Shown here in pieces: positions 40,575-52,375 of a DNA stretch of 64,000 nucleotides; the first letter of the stretch is position 1; every line of letters starts with the position of its first letter. Source of the DNA: Protonemura montana (lineage: Eukaryota > Arthropoda > Insecta > Plecoptera > Nemouridae); the NCBI GenBank assembly GCA_947568835.1, contig OX387606.1, forward strand, positions 8,680,001 through 8,744,000, read 5' to 3'. Under the pieces are notes generated by a model. The model was not told where the DNA came from. It made no database searches and saw only the letters and a program-made list of their open reading frames with translations. The position numbers were made by a program, and so were the translations under genes.

Positions 40575-42546
40575 ATTAAAAAAAAAAAATACAATTATTC
40601 TTCGCGGCTAAACGTGTTCTGCACGAGACCGCATTGCTGTAAGCCAGCTTAAAGTGTGCTGCTTGAATTTTATTCCAGCCGCGCTGGCATGTCAGTTCTG
40701 GGAAATATTTGTAGGCCGCAAATATCTCCCCCTCGAGGAATTTCCACACATTATTTCGACCGACATTTCATCGAATGGGCCGGAATAAAATAAAAGCGGT
40801 TTTTACTCGGTTAAAGCAGTTGAAGCACGGCCGCACGAAAACGGTCCGGTGGGCTGACGTGGCACTTCAAATTACGACGGAAATAGCCAGAGATCGCACT
40901 AATATAAAAATTTATCAAATGTAATAATGCCGGGAAGAACAGTACGTATAAAGCACGTTTTGCAAAGCTCCTAAACGTAGAAATAACGCGAATTTCTGCT
41001 AAATAAATCAGCTTTTTATGCATGTCAATCAATCACGCTCTTCCCAAGCCATAAATGATTAATTGCTAACAAAACGTTCCCGTTTTATATCAGCACCTAT
41101 CTACATAATAGTGAATAACAACTTGAAAATAAGTAAAACGTACGAGCTATATCACTCAACTATTGTCCCCATCATACAATTAGCACGGTTTATTTGTCAG
41201 GAAGAGCGCAGAACAATTGGCCGTGGCGTGCTATTGGACGGTTGGTTGGCGTCAATTGTTTGTACAACACCAGAATTGCCGGAAATGATATGGTGTAAAT
41301 CAGGAACGAAGCCCAACTCGCGATGCCGTCTGGCGATTAATCAAATCACTACCGAAAAGCTGCACAATTTCGAGCACGATAGCTAATCGTGCGAGAAGTT
41401 TCGCCGATCAATTTTGTAACTCGGTGCATTTCCGTATTCCCCGCGAATAGCGCACAATTCTTTAGCCCTAATTGGATCGACTGTTGTTGATTGGTCCCAA
41501 TTTGCACAACTGATTGTAGCGAATTCCCTGCTAATCAGGCACCTGGGTACCAAAGATTAATGCCAAAGCTCAGGACAATTATCGACAGTCTCATATCGAC
41601 GTTTCAAATCGCACGCATCAATAATTCTGACCGTTTCTGTTTTTCTTTTGTCGGCCGTTGAAAAATGCTGAGCGAAAAAGTAAATGTATATTTTTTTTCT
41701 GAGGAATAGATTGAAGGGACGTTTCACAGTTCCAATTTTTTCTGTAACGTAGGGCTGGGTAAAGAGCAGACGCAATAAAAAAATAGAACGTTTCTTCATA
41801 CAGAATTGAAAAATTGGTATCGTTTGCAATTCGGTCTGCATTGCACAGCACACATAAGTGAGAAGGTGTCCTGTGGCATGATTAAAAACCGGTAATAAAA
41901 ATCCGCGACGTCGACAGAATAATGAGTCAATTTTTCATGCCCTCAAACGCTCGCTTGCGACCCCTCGGTCAACGTTCTGATGCCCCAGAGAGTGCACCTG
42001 CAGGCTGCTGAGTGCAGTGCAATCTTGTTGCAATTCCGTGCGCTATCTCGCTCGCTGAATCAAGAAAAGCAGAAATTATTTGCCAACAGAAAATTGTTTG
42101 CTCCATAGCGCACGAAGAGGCTGTTCTGGCTATCAAACAACGTTAAACAGGAAACCTAAATCATTTCAGAATATTTAATTACGAATAAAATGAGACGGGT
42201 TTAATATTTAAATAGCTGCATGAAATGAGCATCCCGACTCGTTGTAATGCTACCTACACTTGAGATCGCGGAAGCCGCGAGCGAAAGGAAATAACATGAC
42301 GAAGGCCTACTAAGTATATAGCGTCTCAGTTCGCCAGCAGCTAGGACACTGAAGTGAGAGAGCTGAGATGAACGGACGACCATTTTATGAAAAGTCAGTC
42401 GTAGTTTCCAAGTCGGTTAATGAGTCTTGAGGAGCCGGCTTCGATTTCCGGTTGCCGCAACGAGCGATAAAGGATAATGGGAGAACTTGGTCAGAATTCT
42501 AAACAGTGAATTAAGCAGGCCATGATAAAAGATGCACACCCACTCT

Positions 42547-42594
42547 CCCACACACAGACACACACAAAACGCTGTATGTGTGTGTGTGTGTGGG
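42547..42594. repeat. CA / TG microsatellite hairpin
   Basis: The arm CCCACACACAGACACACA (42547-42564) is complementary at 17 of 18 positions to 42577-42594, separated by 12 bases. Opposite-strand CA repeats this close form a stable hairpin. Confidence 0.85.
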
Positions 42595-44057
42595 ACAAAG
42601 ATGGGGAGATGCGGCGATCACGAGGGATGGAACAAGAAAAGAAGCTGGATGCGATGAAAGAGGAGGAAAATTCGTGAGAAAAATAGAAAGATGAGGGGGA
42701 AGATAAGTAAGGGAATAATATGGGATATTCAAAAAAAAAAAATTGGAGGAACGATAATATCTTTCCCCGGGCGATGATAAAAATAACAAATTTGTGGGGT
42801 GCGGCGTGCGGAGAGGTTCTCTATAATATGGCCGTAGATTTTGTTAGCGACGGTGCTAACTTCACCTGCTAGCTACGAGTGGGAAATCGCGCGCGGTGGA
42901 TTCCGACAATAAACTTGCGATGTGATATCGCCCACGCCCAACTTGTAGTGACAGTGGGGTGGCATATGCGGATGCAAAATAGTCCTACTTGATGGAAACA
43001 CACGCTGTGTAATTAGCACTTAATTATCGCACAGACAATGCGGCCCGTGCCCGATATCGCTAGATAGTACCTCGAACTGAACGCCGGGTGTGCTATTATT
43101 ATTATTATAGTATATCGCCCCTTATTTATTCGGAGTATTATTCATCTGAATTGTCTTTTGTATAAATGAGGCGCAGTCTCTATTTGCATATATCCATTAT
43201 AAATGGGCTCGACGTGAAGAGTGTGCATTATAGCTTAAGAGTCATTGCAACAGACGGTTTTCCTTACCCAAGACAATGTAATTACTTGAAATGGACTCGT
43301 CCGTCGAAAAGGAGCGCACATAGTGCTCTTTGTCATTTTTTTTTTTGCAAATAAATGCATCATTATCATAATGAGAACCGCACGAAAACTATATCCAAGT
43401 GTTTGATGATAAAATCCCGGCGTACTTAAATTAATGTGGAGATATGCGGCTGAGCCTTTTCACGGATTATTTCCTCTTGTTTGTGACTTTCAGGCGGCGC
43501 ACAAAAACACGGACACTCGATTAGTGGAGGCGCCGAGCATTTCGAGTTCGCGAAATTCATCAAAGTAAACGGCCATTCATTCTCTTTCAGGCTTACAGAG
43601 CCACGCACCGTTGGAAAAAAAACCCGTCCATTTTCCCGAAAACCCAAGTTTACACATAAATATAATGTTGATCTGAATACGATTTGCCATTCAGTCGTAT
43701 AAGTTAAAACCGTATTTTTTTTTTTAAGATGAGCTCCGAAATCCCACTTTACGACAGTAAGTAGGCCACTGCATCCCTTCACCGGTAATAGATTTCCAAG
43801 TAGCATTTTCCGCCAGTCTAAGTCTAAAGTAATGCGACACATTACGGTAACGTCTGACAGACCATAAAAAAACAAACTATAGCTATGCACACCGGAAGTG
43901 ACACCGTATGTAAATCCAAGGCAGCCACGTCGCGCGTTGTGACAAATAAACCATGCATATTTCAAACTCTCTCGCGGTATCCCGCGAAATCCGCACGGAT
44001 CCTTATGCGGCCAGGGACGTTTGGGGCCCTTTTCGATCACCGACGGGGTGGATGCCT

Positions 44058-44072
44058 CCCCCCCCCCCCCCC
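44058..44072 (+). repeat. C15 homopolymer
   Basis: Fifteen consecutive C inside the long minus-strand open frame at 43426-44139, where it would be read as a poly-glycine run. Confidence 0.95.
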
Positions 44073-44663
44073 AACCCAGCACCTCGTCTAGGTCGTAGTG
44101 CGTGGACTGTACCCGCCCGCTTGCTCTTTCGAGTATCAAACTTTTATGGTTGAGAGTTAAGGTTGTTAAGACTTTTATTGGTTAAAAGCAGTGAATTTCT
44201 ATGACGTGTTTTATGTAGTACCTTTAGCTATACACATATCAGCACCTACTTACATTAAAATGCAGGCTTTTTCTGGCATAAAATAGTAGCTGCCTGCCCT
44301 GATACTTGCTTAACCGTGTGACTACACCTATGACATGCATTTATTTCAATTATACACAAGCAGTTAGGCCTAGTGCCCTACATTTTCACAAAAGCCCAGA
44401 AATGCACGCAAAGTACAAGGCATCTTCTATTATATTGACCTTGAATGTTTTGCAGCTATAAGGCTCTCAAGGTCGCGTCACGAGCGGCCATCTTATATTA
44501 CCTCATTATCTGTTGTGAACTGCTATTAACTACTTCATCATTATTTTATGTTGTTATTTTATATCAGCAAATATTTTGTTAGTGGTATGTGATTCTAGGT
44601 CCTCTTTGAAGTATACAGCAACAGTTTTTCAACAGGGCATTTTTCAGTTGTTGCGATATAGCA

Positions 44664-44710
44664 AATTCACCTGAAATTACAGTGGCAATGACTGTAATTT
44701 TAGGTGAGTT
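44664..44710. repeat. 20-bp stem, 7-nt loop hairpin
   Basis: TCACCTGAAATTACAGT at 44667-44683 pairs with 44691-44707 at 16 of 17 positions, the remaining one a G-T mismatch (G-U in RNA). The stem extends three further pairs outward. The loop is GGCAATG. Confidence 0.85.
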
Positions 44711-45363
44711 GACTTTTCATGTTATAAGTAGGAATAGTAAATAGTTTGGAAATAGTTTGGAAACCAAAGGCAAAATCAAAAAATCAAAAATATTATTGTT
44801 ATGAAATTCTCCACGTACGAATCCAAAATGGCGATGTAAGTAACATAGTTTCCGGCTTACGCTTTTACACACATGCAGTGGGCGCCCTAGAGGCTACGCA
44901 AGACGTCGATGCGATGCATTCAGTAGCATGCAGTTTGCATTCCACAAGCTTTTATGTTGCGAGTCTAGCCCATGAAAGAAGATACCATTTCAAAGCTTTT
45001 GCCATGAATTTGTATCCTCTGGCTCTTTTGGCAAAATTCATCTAGAGAGCCTTGCTGTGTTATCTTCGGAGTGGACAGTATATCTTTAAGGCAAGACGTC
45101 CGACCGCACCGAGTATTGAAACTTTTAAACCCAGTGGGAGGCAAAGGCAACAAGATCATTTAGATGGCTGTTCGTAATTCTTTCAGGTATCATTCTCAAA
45201 GGCATTCTTGAGAATTGGAGAGAAGATTTGGAGAAAATGTTACATAAATAAGCGCCCTTCAGCCAGACAAAATGTTTTGAAACCTTTGCCTAACGGTTAT
45301 CAGTGAGTTTTATAAAGTTCAAACCCCTTTCTTTCTGTACTGTAAGATTTGTGTAGAACTCAC

Positions 45364-45500
45364 CATTGAGCACGTGGACAGAGATGGTGGTCGAGGCGAC
45401 CTCGGCCAGCGAGCACGTGTAGTTGCCGGAGTCTTGTTTGTTGGCGTTGGCGATGTACAGCCGGCTCATCGCCCCTCCGATCTGGATGTCCGTCTTCACG
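45364..45500 (-). CDS. dpr-like: Dpr-family protein, internal exon: second half of Ig domain 2
   Basis: The exon is 137 bp: one base completing the upstream split codon, 45 codons, and one base of a glycine codon. The acceptor is GTGTGCTTTGCAG and the donor AATG|GTGAGT (minus strand). The peptide runs VKTDIQIGGAMSRLYIANA, then NKQDSGNYTC and ends VHVLN-G. DSGNYTC is the Ig F-strand tyrosine corner with the disulfide cysteine, which pairs with the cysteine in the exon at 61718-61895. NYT within it is an N-glycosylation sequon. SRLYIANA and VHVLNGE are strongly conserved Dpr signatures. With the preceding exon it completes Ig domain 2, joining as RGGI-S-VKTD. If the donor were not used, the frame would continue as G-E-F-Y and reach a stop at 45290, giving a 17-residue alternative tail without a hydrophobic end. 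Base composition is GC-rich compared with the flanking introns, as expected for a coding exon. Confidence 0.95.
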
Positions 45501-46645
45501 CTGCAAAGCACACAGTGCGTGTTCAGGCAAACTTTCAATGCTGGGCACGAGGCTACGTGGTGCAGAATGAATATAATGGATTATCACATTCGTTGAACAC
45601 ATTTATACGCATATATTCGTTTACGTGATCTGGACAAGAGTGAAATTTCCTCCAGGGGCTGTGGGTAGTTAATTAAAATGTAACCTGGCAAATAAAGGTT
45701 TATATTTATATAAAAAAAGTTGTCTGCGTTGCAGTGATCAACGCGAAATTCACCGCACTGTTATTTTTCCAATAATGAGAATCGGCAAAAAGTTAGAATG
45801 CGTATTGTTTTCGCGGCTCATCAAATGGGAAGTTAGACAATCGCAACTTAATTTGCGACGATGTTGTTGTGTTGCGACGATAATCATTCAACTTGGAATT
45901 TTCCAGCCAGAATAACAAACCCATGTCGCGCAGTGATACGCAGTTGTTCAATTTCCCTAAATAAAGCGACCCAACACTCTCAAGTCTGCTGTCTACGACC
46001 GCCGGTAGGTAATTCATTGCAACAAGGTCATCATTACAACAAAATGGCAGTCATGTGCATGGTAATCCTGCTCTCGATTCAATCAACTCAACATGGCAAG
46101 ACTATCACGAACTGTTCTTTTAGAAATATGAACTTTATCAGACATTTTTTTGCATTTTTTCAACAGAGTGTTAGGAAAATGCATAAAACACGAGACTTCT
46201 TTCGTCGACGCTACGTTTATAGATCCGCCACTTAAGAGGAAAAAGTGTCAACGCCAGTAAAGAAGTCTAATTTCCTAACCGATTCATCTCTATAAACGGT
46301 GTAGGTACACGCCGCATGGCACGTCGATAAATTCACACATTATCTTCAAAGCGTCGCCTCACAACGGCGTCGTCCGATACTGTTGTCCCGTTGTGCATGC
46401 CGAGAAAACAGGCGTCGTCGCAGCCGCAGCAGCGACCTCTATAATGCGCTGCGATATAATAATATCGTAATCGCCTGTTATAGGCAATACAATGGTGATA
46501 CCAGCAGCTGGGGCAGTTTATAACGCTTGATTGATATCCAACATGGCTGAAAGCGACGCTTTCTCGGCCATCTGTTATCGTTACAAGACCAACCTATGGC
46601 CGGGTGCGTTGTAACTGCCCATGACGCGATAAATAAAACACCAGC

Positions 46646-46670
46646 GGCGTCGGTGTCGGCGTCGGCGTCG
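46646..46670 (+). repeat. GGCGTC hexamer array, copy 1
   Basis: Four GGCGTC-type units, one carrying GTGTC in place of GCGTC. It lies 75 bases from a second array. Confidence 0.9.
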
Positions 46671-46744
46671 TTGTACTTTGTACACGACTTATGAGAGATA
46701 ATTGCTTACACAATACGGCAAAGATGCAAGGATCGGTCGCCTCT

Positions 46745-46771
46745 GGCGTCGGCGTCGGCGTCGGCGTCGGC
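46745..46771 (+). repeat. GGCGTC hexamer array, copy 2
   Basis: Four perfect GGCGTC units plus GGC, in the Ig2-splitting intron. Confidence 0.95.
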
Positions 46772-47358
46772 AGAGACAATTACCGTTCGCTGACGTACAG
46801 TTTGTTGTGTTGAAACGAAATTTATAAAGCACTAAAGTGGAAAATGCATTTTCTACTATTCTCACGAAGACATTGTTTATGCTGGGACGCGCGCACAAAG
46901 AAGCTCTCTCTGTGCCTCTGCTCTCTCTGTGTCTGGGTAGAAACAAAGAAAATAATTTACTAAGTTAATTCAGTTAGGACACGGGGAGCAGGGCGACGAG
47001 GTGTGCTGCGTGGGACAAACTAATAAGACTGCGAGGCGGGAGTAGCTCGTCTAGGGCTCTGGCTAGGAAAATCAACTTTTCAAAGCTCTACGAAAGAGCT
47101 GAGGGGGATAAAATCACTGAAAATGTGAAAAAATTACGTCGTATTTACTTAAAAGTTTGATAGAATTTGGTTTATACAAACTAAGCAGCTATATATAGCA
47201 TTCTCTCAAATAAAAAAAAAATGTTTGAATTCTGGATATTTACCAAGAAAATGTGCTGACATTTTATAATTGGAGTTTGATTGGTGTGACTGAAATGAAT
47301 AATCATCGACGGAGATAGAAGCGTGGCGAGAGCAAATGAGAGAGTGAGAGGGCATGTA

Positions 47359-47378
47359 ATATATATATATATATATAT
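47359..47378. repeat. AT dinucleotide microsatellite
   Basis: Ten consecutive AT units. Confidence 0.95.
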
Positions 47379-50300
47379 GGAAATTCACGCACGTGGAGAT
47401 GTGAATTTGATGGCTCAAAAAGTCTTTCGTTCAGCGAGGGAATCAAAAACCAATCAAAGAAGACAGCGCCGTGATTCTTTCACAGGCTCCTAAGCGAAGC
47501 TTAAGCTTTTTTAACAAGCTTCATTGACTTTCCTGTCCTTCCCAAAGAATCCCCTCCAAAGAATCATTCGGTGTTCCTAGCACAGGGACCGAAGCCCTAT
47601 GGCTTAATATTTCTGACTAGCTTATCAACCTTAAAATGGCTTAATAAACAGCGAGCCTATCGACCTGCTTGTGGGAAATAAGTCGCGAATCGAGGGTATT
47701 TGCCGAGTTCACAGTGGATAAATCAGGTGACAGGTCAGTTAATCATTGGTAGCTGCCTCTACGCTCACCAAGGTAACTGGCGCGGCTTCCAACCCGCAAT
47801 TCATTATAACTGTCAACAGGGGGAGCAAACCGAACACCTACCTATACACAACGAACGCACTGACTAATTCGTAGGCAGTTACTTTGCAGTTATACAGCAG
47901 CAGCACGCCCAATCTGTGCCGGGTCGACTGGCTTGTTTACCAGGACCGGCATTTAACTGTGTTTCATTACGACCTCTTCCCGTCCATCCATTTCAATTTC
48001 ATTTCGCACAAAGTGAATCAAATCGCCAGAGCGTAAAATGACTGAGTTAAATTTCGCTTAAAAAACAACAACACGTGGGTTCCTTCCGTTTTAATAAGAA
48101 CTTTACAGATATCGCTCCAAAGAGAACATCTTCTGTTTCGTTAAGGTCAAACATTCTCCATTTATATTCGTGGAATACAATACGTATTTCTACATGCAAA
48201 GTAATATACCAGCCATGTTCATTTGATTATTAATAAAAAGTTATTATTCCTTGGTTTTGCCGTTCGCAAACAAACTCTCGGCAATGTCATTCGCCGACGG
48301 TATAACAATTAAAATTGCCGAGCTCGCTCCGCCCCCGTTATCTTGAAACCCAGATTTAGTTGTTGTAATTTAGCTATGCCATCTGCTCCACCATGGGATA
48401 GAGATTCGACGTGGAAAAGCGCGGAAAAGCGGGTGGAAAATGCGCGGAAAGCACCGAGTTGTAGCGCGCTGAGAGGACCACCTGATGCTGGGGGCGCTGG
48501 CAGATTAGTCGTTCGTTCGGGAAGATGGGGTGGACGAAGCTTTAATTGCTCCACACGGCAGGGGTGACGGGGGAGGTGGGTGAAAACAAGCGGTCAAACA
48601 TCAACGTTGCTTGATTAACGAATAAATATGGAAATTTACCGTGCTAGCGCCGCTAGAAACCGCGTAAAAACTTGTAACTAGTCATAACATGGCTTGTTCG
48701 GATAAGAACTTGAGGTACAATTTTCTAATAGGTCCAACTTATATTGCATCAGATGAAGGATCTACAAAAGGGTAATTGGTACCTTTACGTGCTTCATTTA
48801 AAAATGTGCGGGTTGTTTTAAAAGCGAAGGGATTCGTCTTGAAAAGTACATAAATGGATTAATAATATATTTCTTGTCTTGAAGATTTAAGGACCCAACC
48901 AATCAGATGCGTATTTTTGGATTCTTTCGGCAGTAGAAAGAAATACCTACCAGCTATGTTGACGTAGATTCAAGACAAAATGATGTTGGTTTTTATGCTT
49001 AGAAGAGATTCAGCCGGTTCAATTTATTCCAGTTTCTAACGATGTCAAAAGCTTCTTGCTATTCCGTTTGAGGGTAAAAAAAATGCGGAATTCTCGGAAA
49101 AGTATGTTTTAATTGCAGCGAATATCAAACGGAATTGTGATGCAATGTGAATTTCCCTTGTCTTCAAAAGTCTTGGCAATGTCTTCATACCAAGCTAGTC
49201 GTACGCGTTTAAATTAAAATATTTTGGGATTCCTTAGTCGTTTTATCTCATGTGAGAAGACGCGTTAATCAATTGATTAAAGTTTGCACGAAACAAATCA
49301 GTTGCAGCCTTGGGTAAATAACAGAGGCGCGACGCATCGATTGCGAACAATAACCTGGTGGGCACGCTACTTCTTATGCACCAGCATTTTAGAAACTGCA
49401 CAGAAGAGGCCTAGTCTCCAAATTAAAATTTTAGAAAATACAACGCACAAATTTCCTTGGCAGACACATGAAGAAGAAATTGTATAAGTAACATCTTAAA
49501 GCACTGAAAAAATAAAAAAACTGGTACAGCAAAAAAATGTTCTCGAAGTTTTGTAGCTTATGCCCGTTACTTTATCAAGGGTGACAGCAGATGTTGATAA
49601 AGTTACAGGCAAACGATGCGAAACGGCTGAAAAATTAGTTGTTTTCCTTAGCATCCAAATTCAACCCAGTTTGTAAAGTGTTATTAAAATTTAGTGCTAA
49701 GGTTAAATAAAGTAGGCATGGGTCTAAAGAGCCAGAATATACCACGTGTTTACATTTTTTGCCCAAACTGTAAATATCTACATTCCTAATATTTGAAATC
49801 GCGACAACACCTCTGTCAGATGGGATAATGGAACAAAGTGTTTTAACAAAAGAAGTCTGCCGAGGAATTTAATTTCGTGCAAATTCACATACGGTTCCCT
49901 CTGGATTGAAGGGGGCACACGAAAACGTCGCGAAGAAACGGCGCAAAGTAGGGAACATTGAGTCGGCGAGCGCACAAAATGCCTGTCTGTACGCTCCGGA
50001 GTAGAGACGGGCACACAAACGTGCTGGCAGGCACGGACTGAACAAGGAAGGAAGTTAATTAAAGAGGAAACAGACCAGAGGTGTGGCTAGCTGCTTTAGC
50101 GTTGTCAGGTTTAAAGGAATGATACTCCAGAGAGAATATGTCTTCATTTCATAATTATATCTCCCATCACACTATTCTATTTGCTATACGTCAGAGAGCA
50201 AGAGAGAGAGAGAGAGCTCGCCGGCTCGCTAAACCTACTGGATTAGCCTTCGCCCCAGGCTAGACACCTTGTTTTAGCTGGATCATATATCGAGGGAAGA

Positions 50301-52328
50301 GGGTGCAAAAAGGCAGCTACTTTGTGGGAAGCAAGCTAATGAGAAGCTACGACTGCTGGCTACTAGCAGAAGGAAAGAGCTATCTCTAATTCGTTTAATT
50401 ATTCATATACCTATATACACCTTATAGCTATATGAATAAATCGTTTACGTTTTGTAGAAAGGATTAGATAACAAGGGCACATGACTTGTAAATTTCGGTG
50501 TATTTCTTCAAAAAACCGTGTCCTGTTTGCCAGGGTGAATGTGATAAAACTCTGGCGTGCCGTAAAATAGGCTAGCGAGATTTGGAGGGAATAAAACGGG
50601 ATAAAAGCAATAAGAAAAGACAATCTCGCGTTTTGCTCGCAGCTATGCCGGTGTGCCGCCGTGGCGAAAACGCAAAGTCCATACAAATGATTAAAATAAG
50701 CGAAATAAATTCACGCAAAACATGAATTTTATCACACTATTTTTTCATTCTGTAGGTAGCACAACGCAGACCTGTAAAAAAATGTGTTTCACCTTCGAGG
50801 CATGTAGCGTAACGTAGTAATGCCATCATGTTTGACACATTCAACGAATTGACATGAAACAGAAATAATTTTTCTGACTGACATTTCGTGACAACACTTA
50901 TTAACTTTAATTCTGCAAAACGAATTACATGAGACTGGCTATAGAGGGGGTAGGAAAAAAAAACTAGCTTGGCTTCCGACATAGTAATCCAATCAGCCTA
51001 TTTCTGACGGAGTCAGGATGACGAAGCGGAGTGTCATCCCTCACCGTTAGTCACATGTCTGGGCTCCGACTTCCTTTCACAGTTTGTCCTCGCGCGAAAA
51101 GAACACGTCTGTTTAATAACTCTGCAAAGAGCTTTCAAATGCATCGCCCGTTCAACCGCGTATGGGACAATACTCTCGAGCTGCAGAACGTCTAGCGAAA
51201 ATATACTTGGATGTTGTTCACGTCGTTTAGCATTTCCCGGCAATGTTAAATTGGATGTGGTGCCGAGCATGCCATGCTTTACCACGTGAATTACTGCTAG
51301 AGTTGACACCGCTAGCAAACGTCTTCGCTGATATGAAAAACTGGCTGAGGAATATCAGCTAGCGGAAACATTATTGCAGCAATATTTATCCATGACCGAG
51401 TCGTTTAAAGCGATTGTGCGCAATGCACAATGCACAATGCTGTAACCGTATAAATAGCTGCACTTTTATGTGTTAAGTATATACAATGGCAGTTATTCTA
51501 AACTACAAATAATGATCTGCTGCGAACAAAATATAATTTTAACTATACGTTTCATACCTTCGTGATTTTCAAATAATTTAGTCTTAAACTAGTAATTTCT
51601 ATCCAAATAAACGATCTACTGACTCCAGTACAATGAGCCAAGCGGGAATCCAAATACAGCATATTTTTATTTGGTTAGTTTTCTTCACCTAATAGTATTA
51701 CACGAGCAGATGAAATGAAACACCGTACACGCCATTCGATGTTTGCTGAATGGAAATCATAATGAAATCTAATTTGCTACCGTGCAGCAAAATTGCTGTC
51801 CCGCTTTGGTTTAATTAAAGATCCTTGTGCGGAGCACAGCCTAGCACTCTCAAGTCACAAAAAAAAAAACACGACGGGAGCGATTAGGCACAAACAATGT
51901 GCGGCAAAAAGAATATTATAGTTGCAGGTTATGCGGAGCCCCAAGAGCTTGCCTGCTCGAAACGACAATCGAATGCATTTTGCACTATGCATTCGGGTTA
52001 ATTCCTTCAAAGTTCCTGTATTTTGTAAATTAAATTCCCGTCAAGTTTCACTGTACTACACTTTTACAATTCCTCATCGTCATACAAGAACCAGCTATAA
52101 CTTCTTTATTTCAGTTGCATTTATTTAATTGAATTTGCCGCCAGAGCTAGACAAAAGTAAAGCTAACAGAAGCGGCATGTCTATTTTTGCTAGAGCATAT
52201 ACCGAACGAAAAAGAAACGTATCTGCAAAACTAAAGTCACAAGACGTTAACAGATTACGCGCTGGCTAGATTTTAGTTTGACTATAGATCTCAAGTAGAT
52301 CTCAAGTCAGGTGTCATGAAAATTTGTC

Positions 52329-52375
52329 CGGGTCACGAATTGCTAAATTGTAAACGATTCAGCTTCCGTGACCCG
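52329..52375. repeat. Imperfect hairpin with CGGGTCACG arms
   Basis: CGGGTCACG at 52329-52337 is exactly complementary to CGTGACCCG at 52367-52375. Pairing continues inward with one-base bulges for roughly 18 positions per arm. The arms contain GGTCA, a nuclear-receptor half-site core. Confidence 0.7.

Larger units (their letters stand above)
37109..45363 (-). other. Dpr-like intron between Ig2 exon and C-terminal exon (8,255 bp)
   Basis: This is the phase-1 intron bounded by the GTGAGT donor at 45363 and the CAG acceptor at 37109. Contents include a GACGCC-type repeat block (38677-38725), a 51-bp minisatellite (39143-39293), a CpG-rich block with G16 (about 39640-40019), a CA/TA microsatellite (40515-40574), a CA/TG hairpin (42547-42594), a C15 tract (44058-44072) and a 20-bp hairpin (44664-44710). 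A 238-codon minus-strand open frame at 43426-44139 is inside it and is probably not a gene. No internal exon with Ig-like coding was found. Confidence 0.85.
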
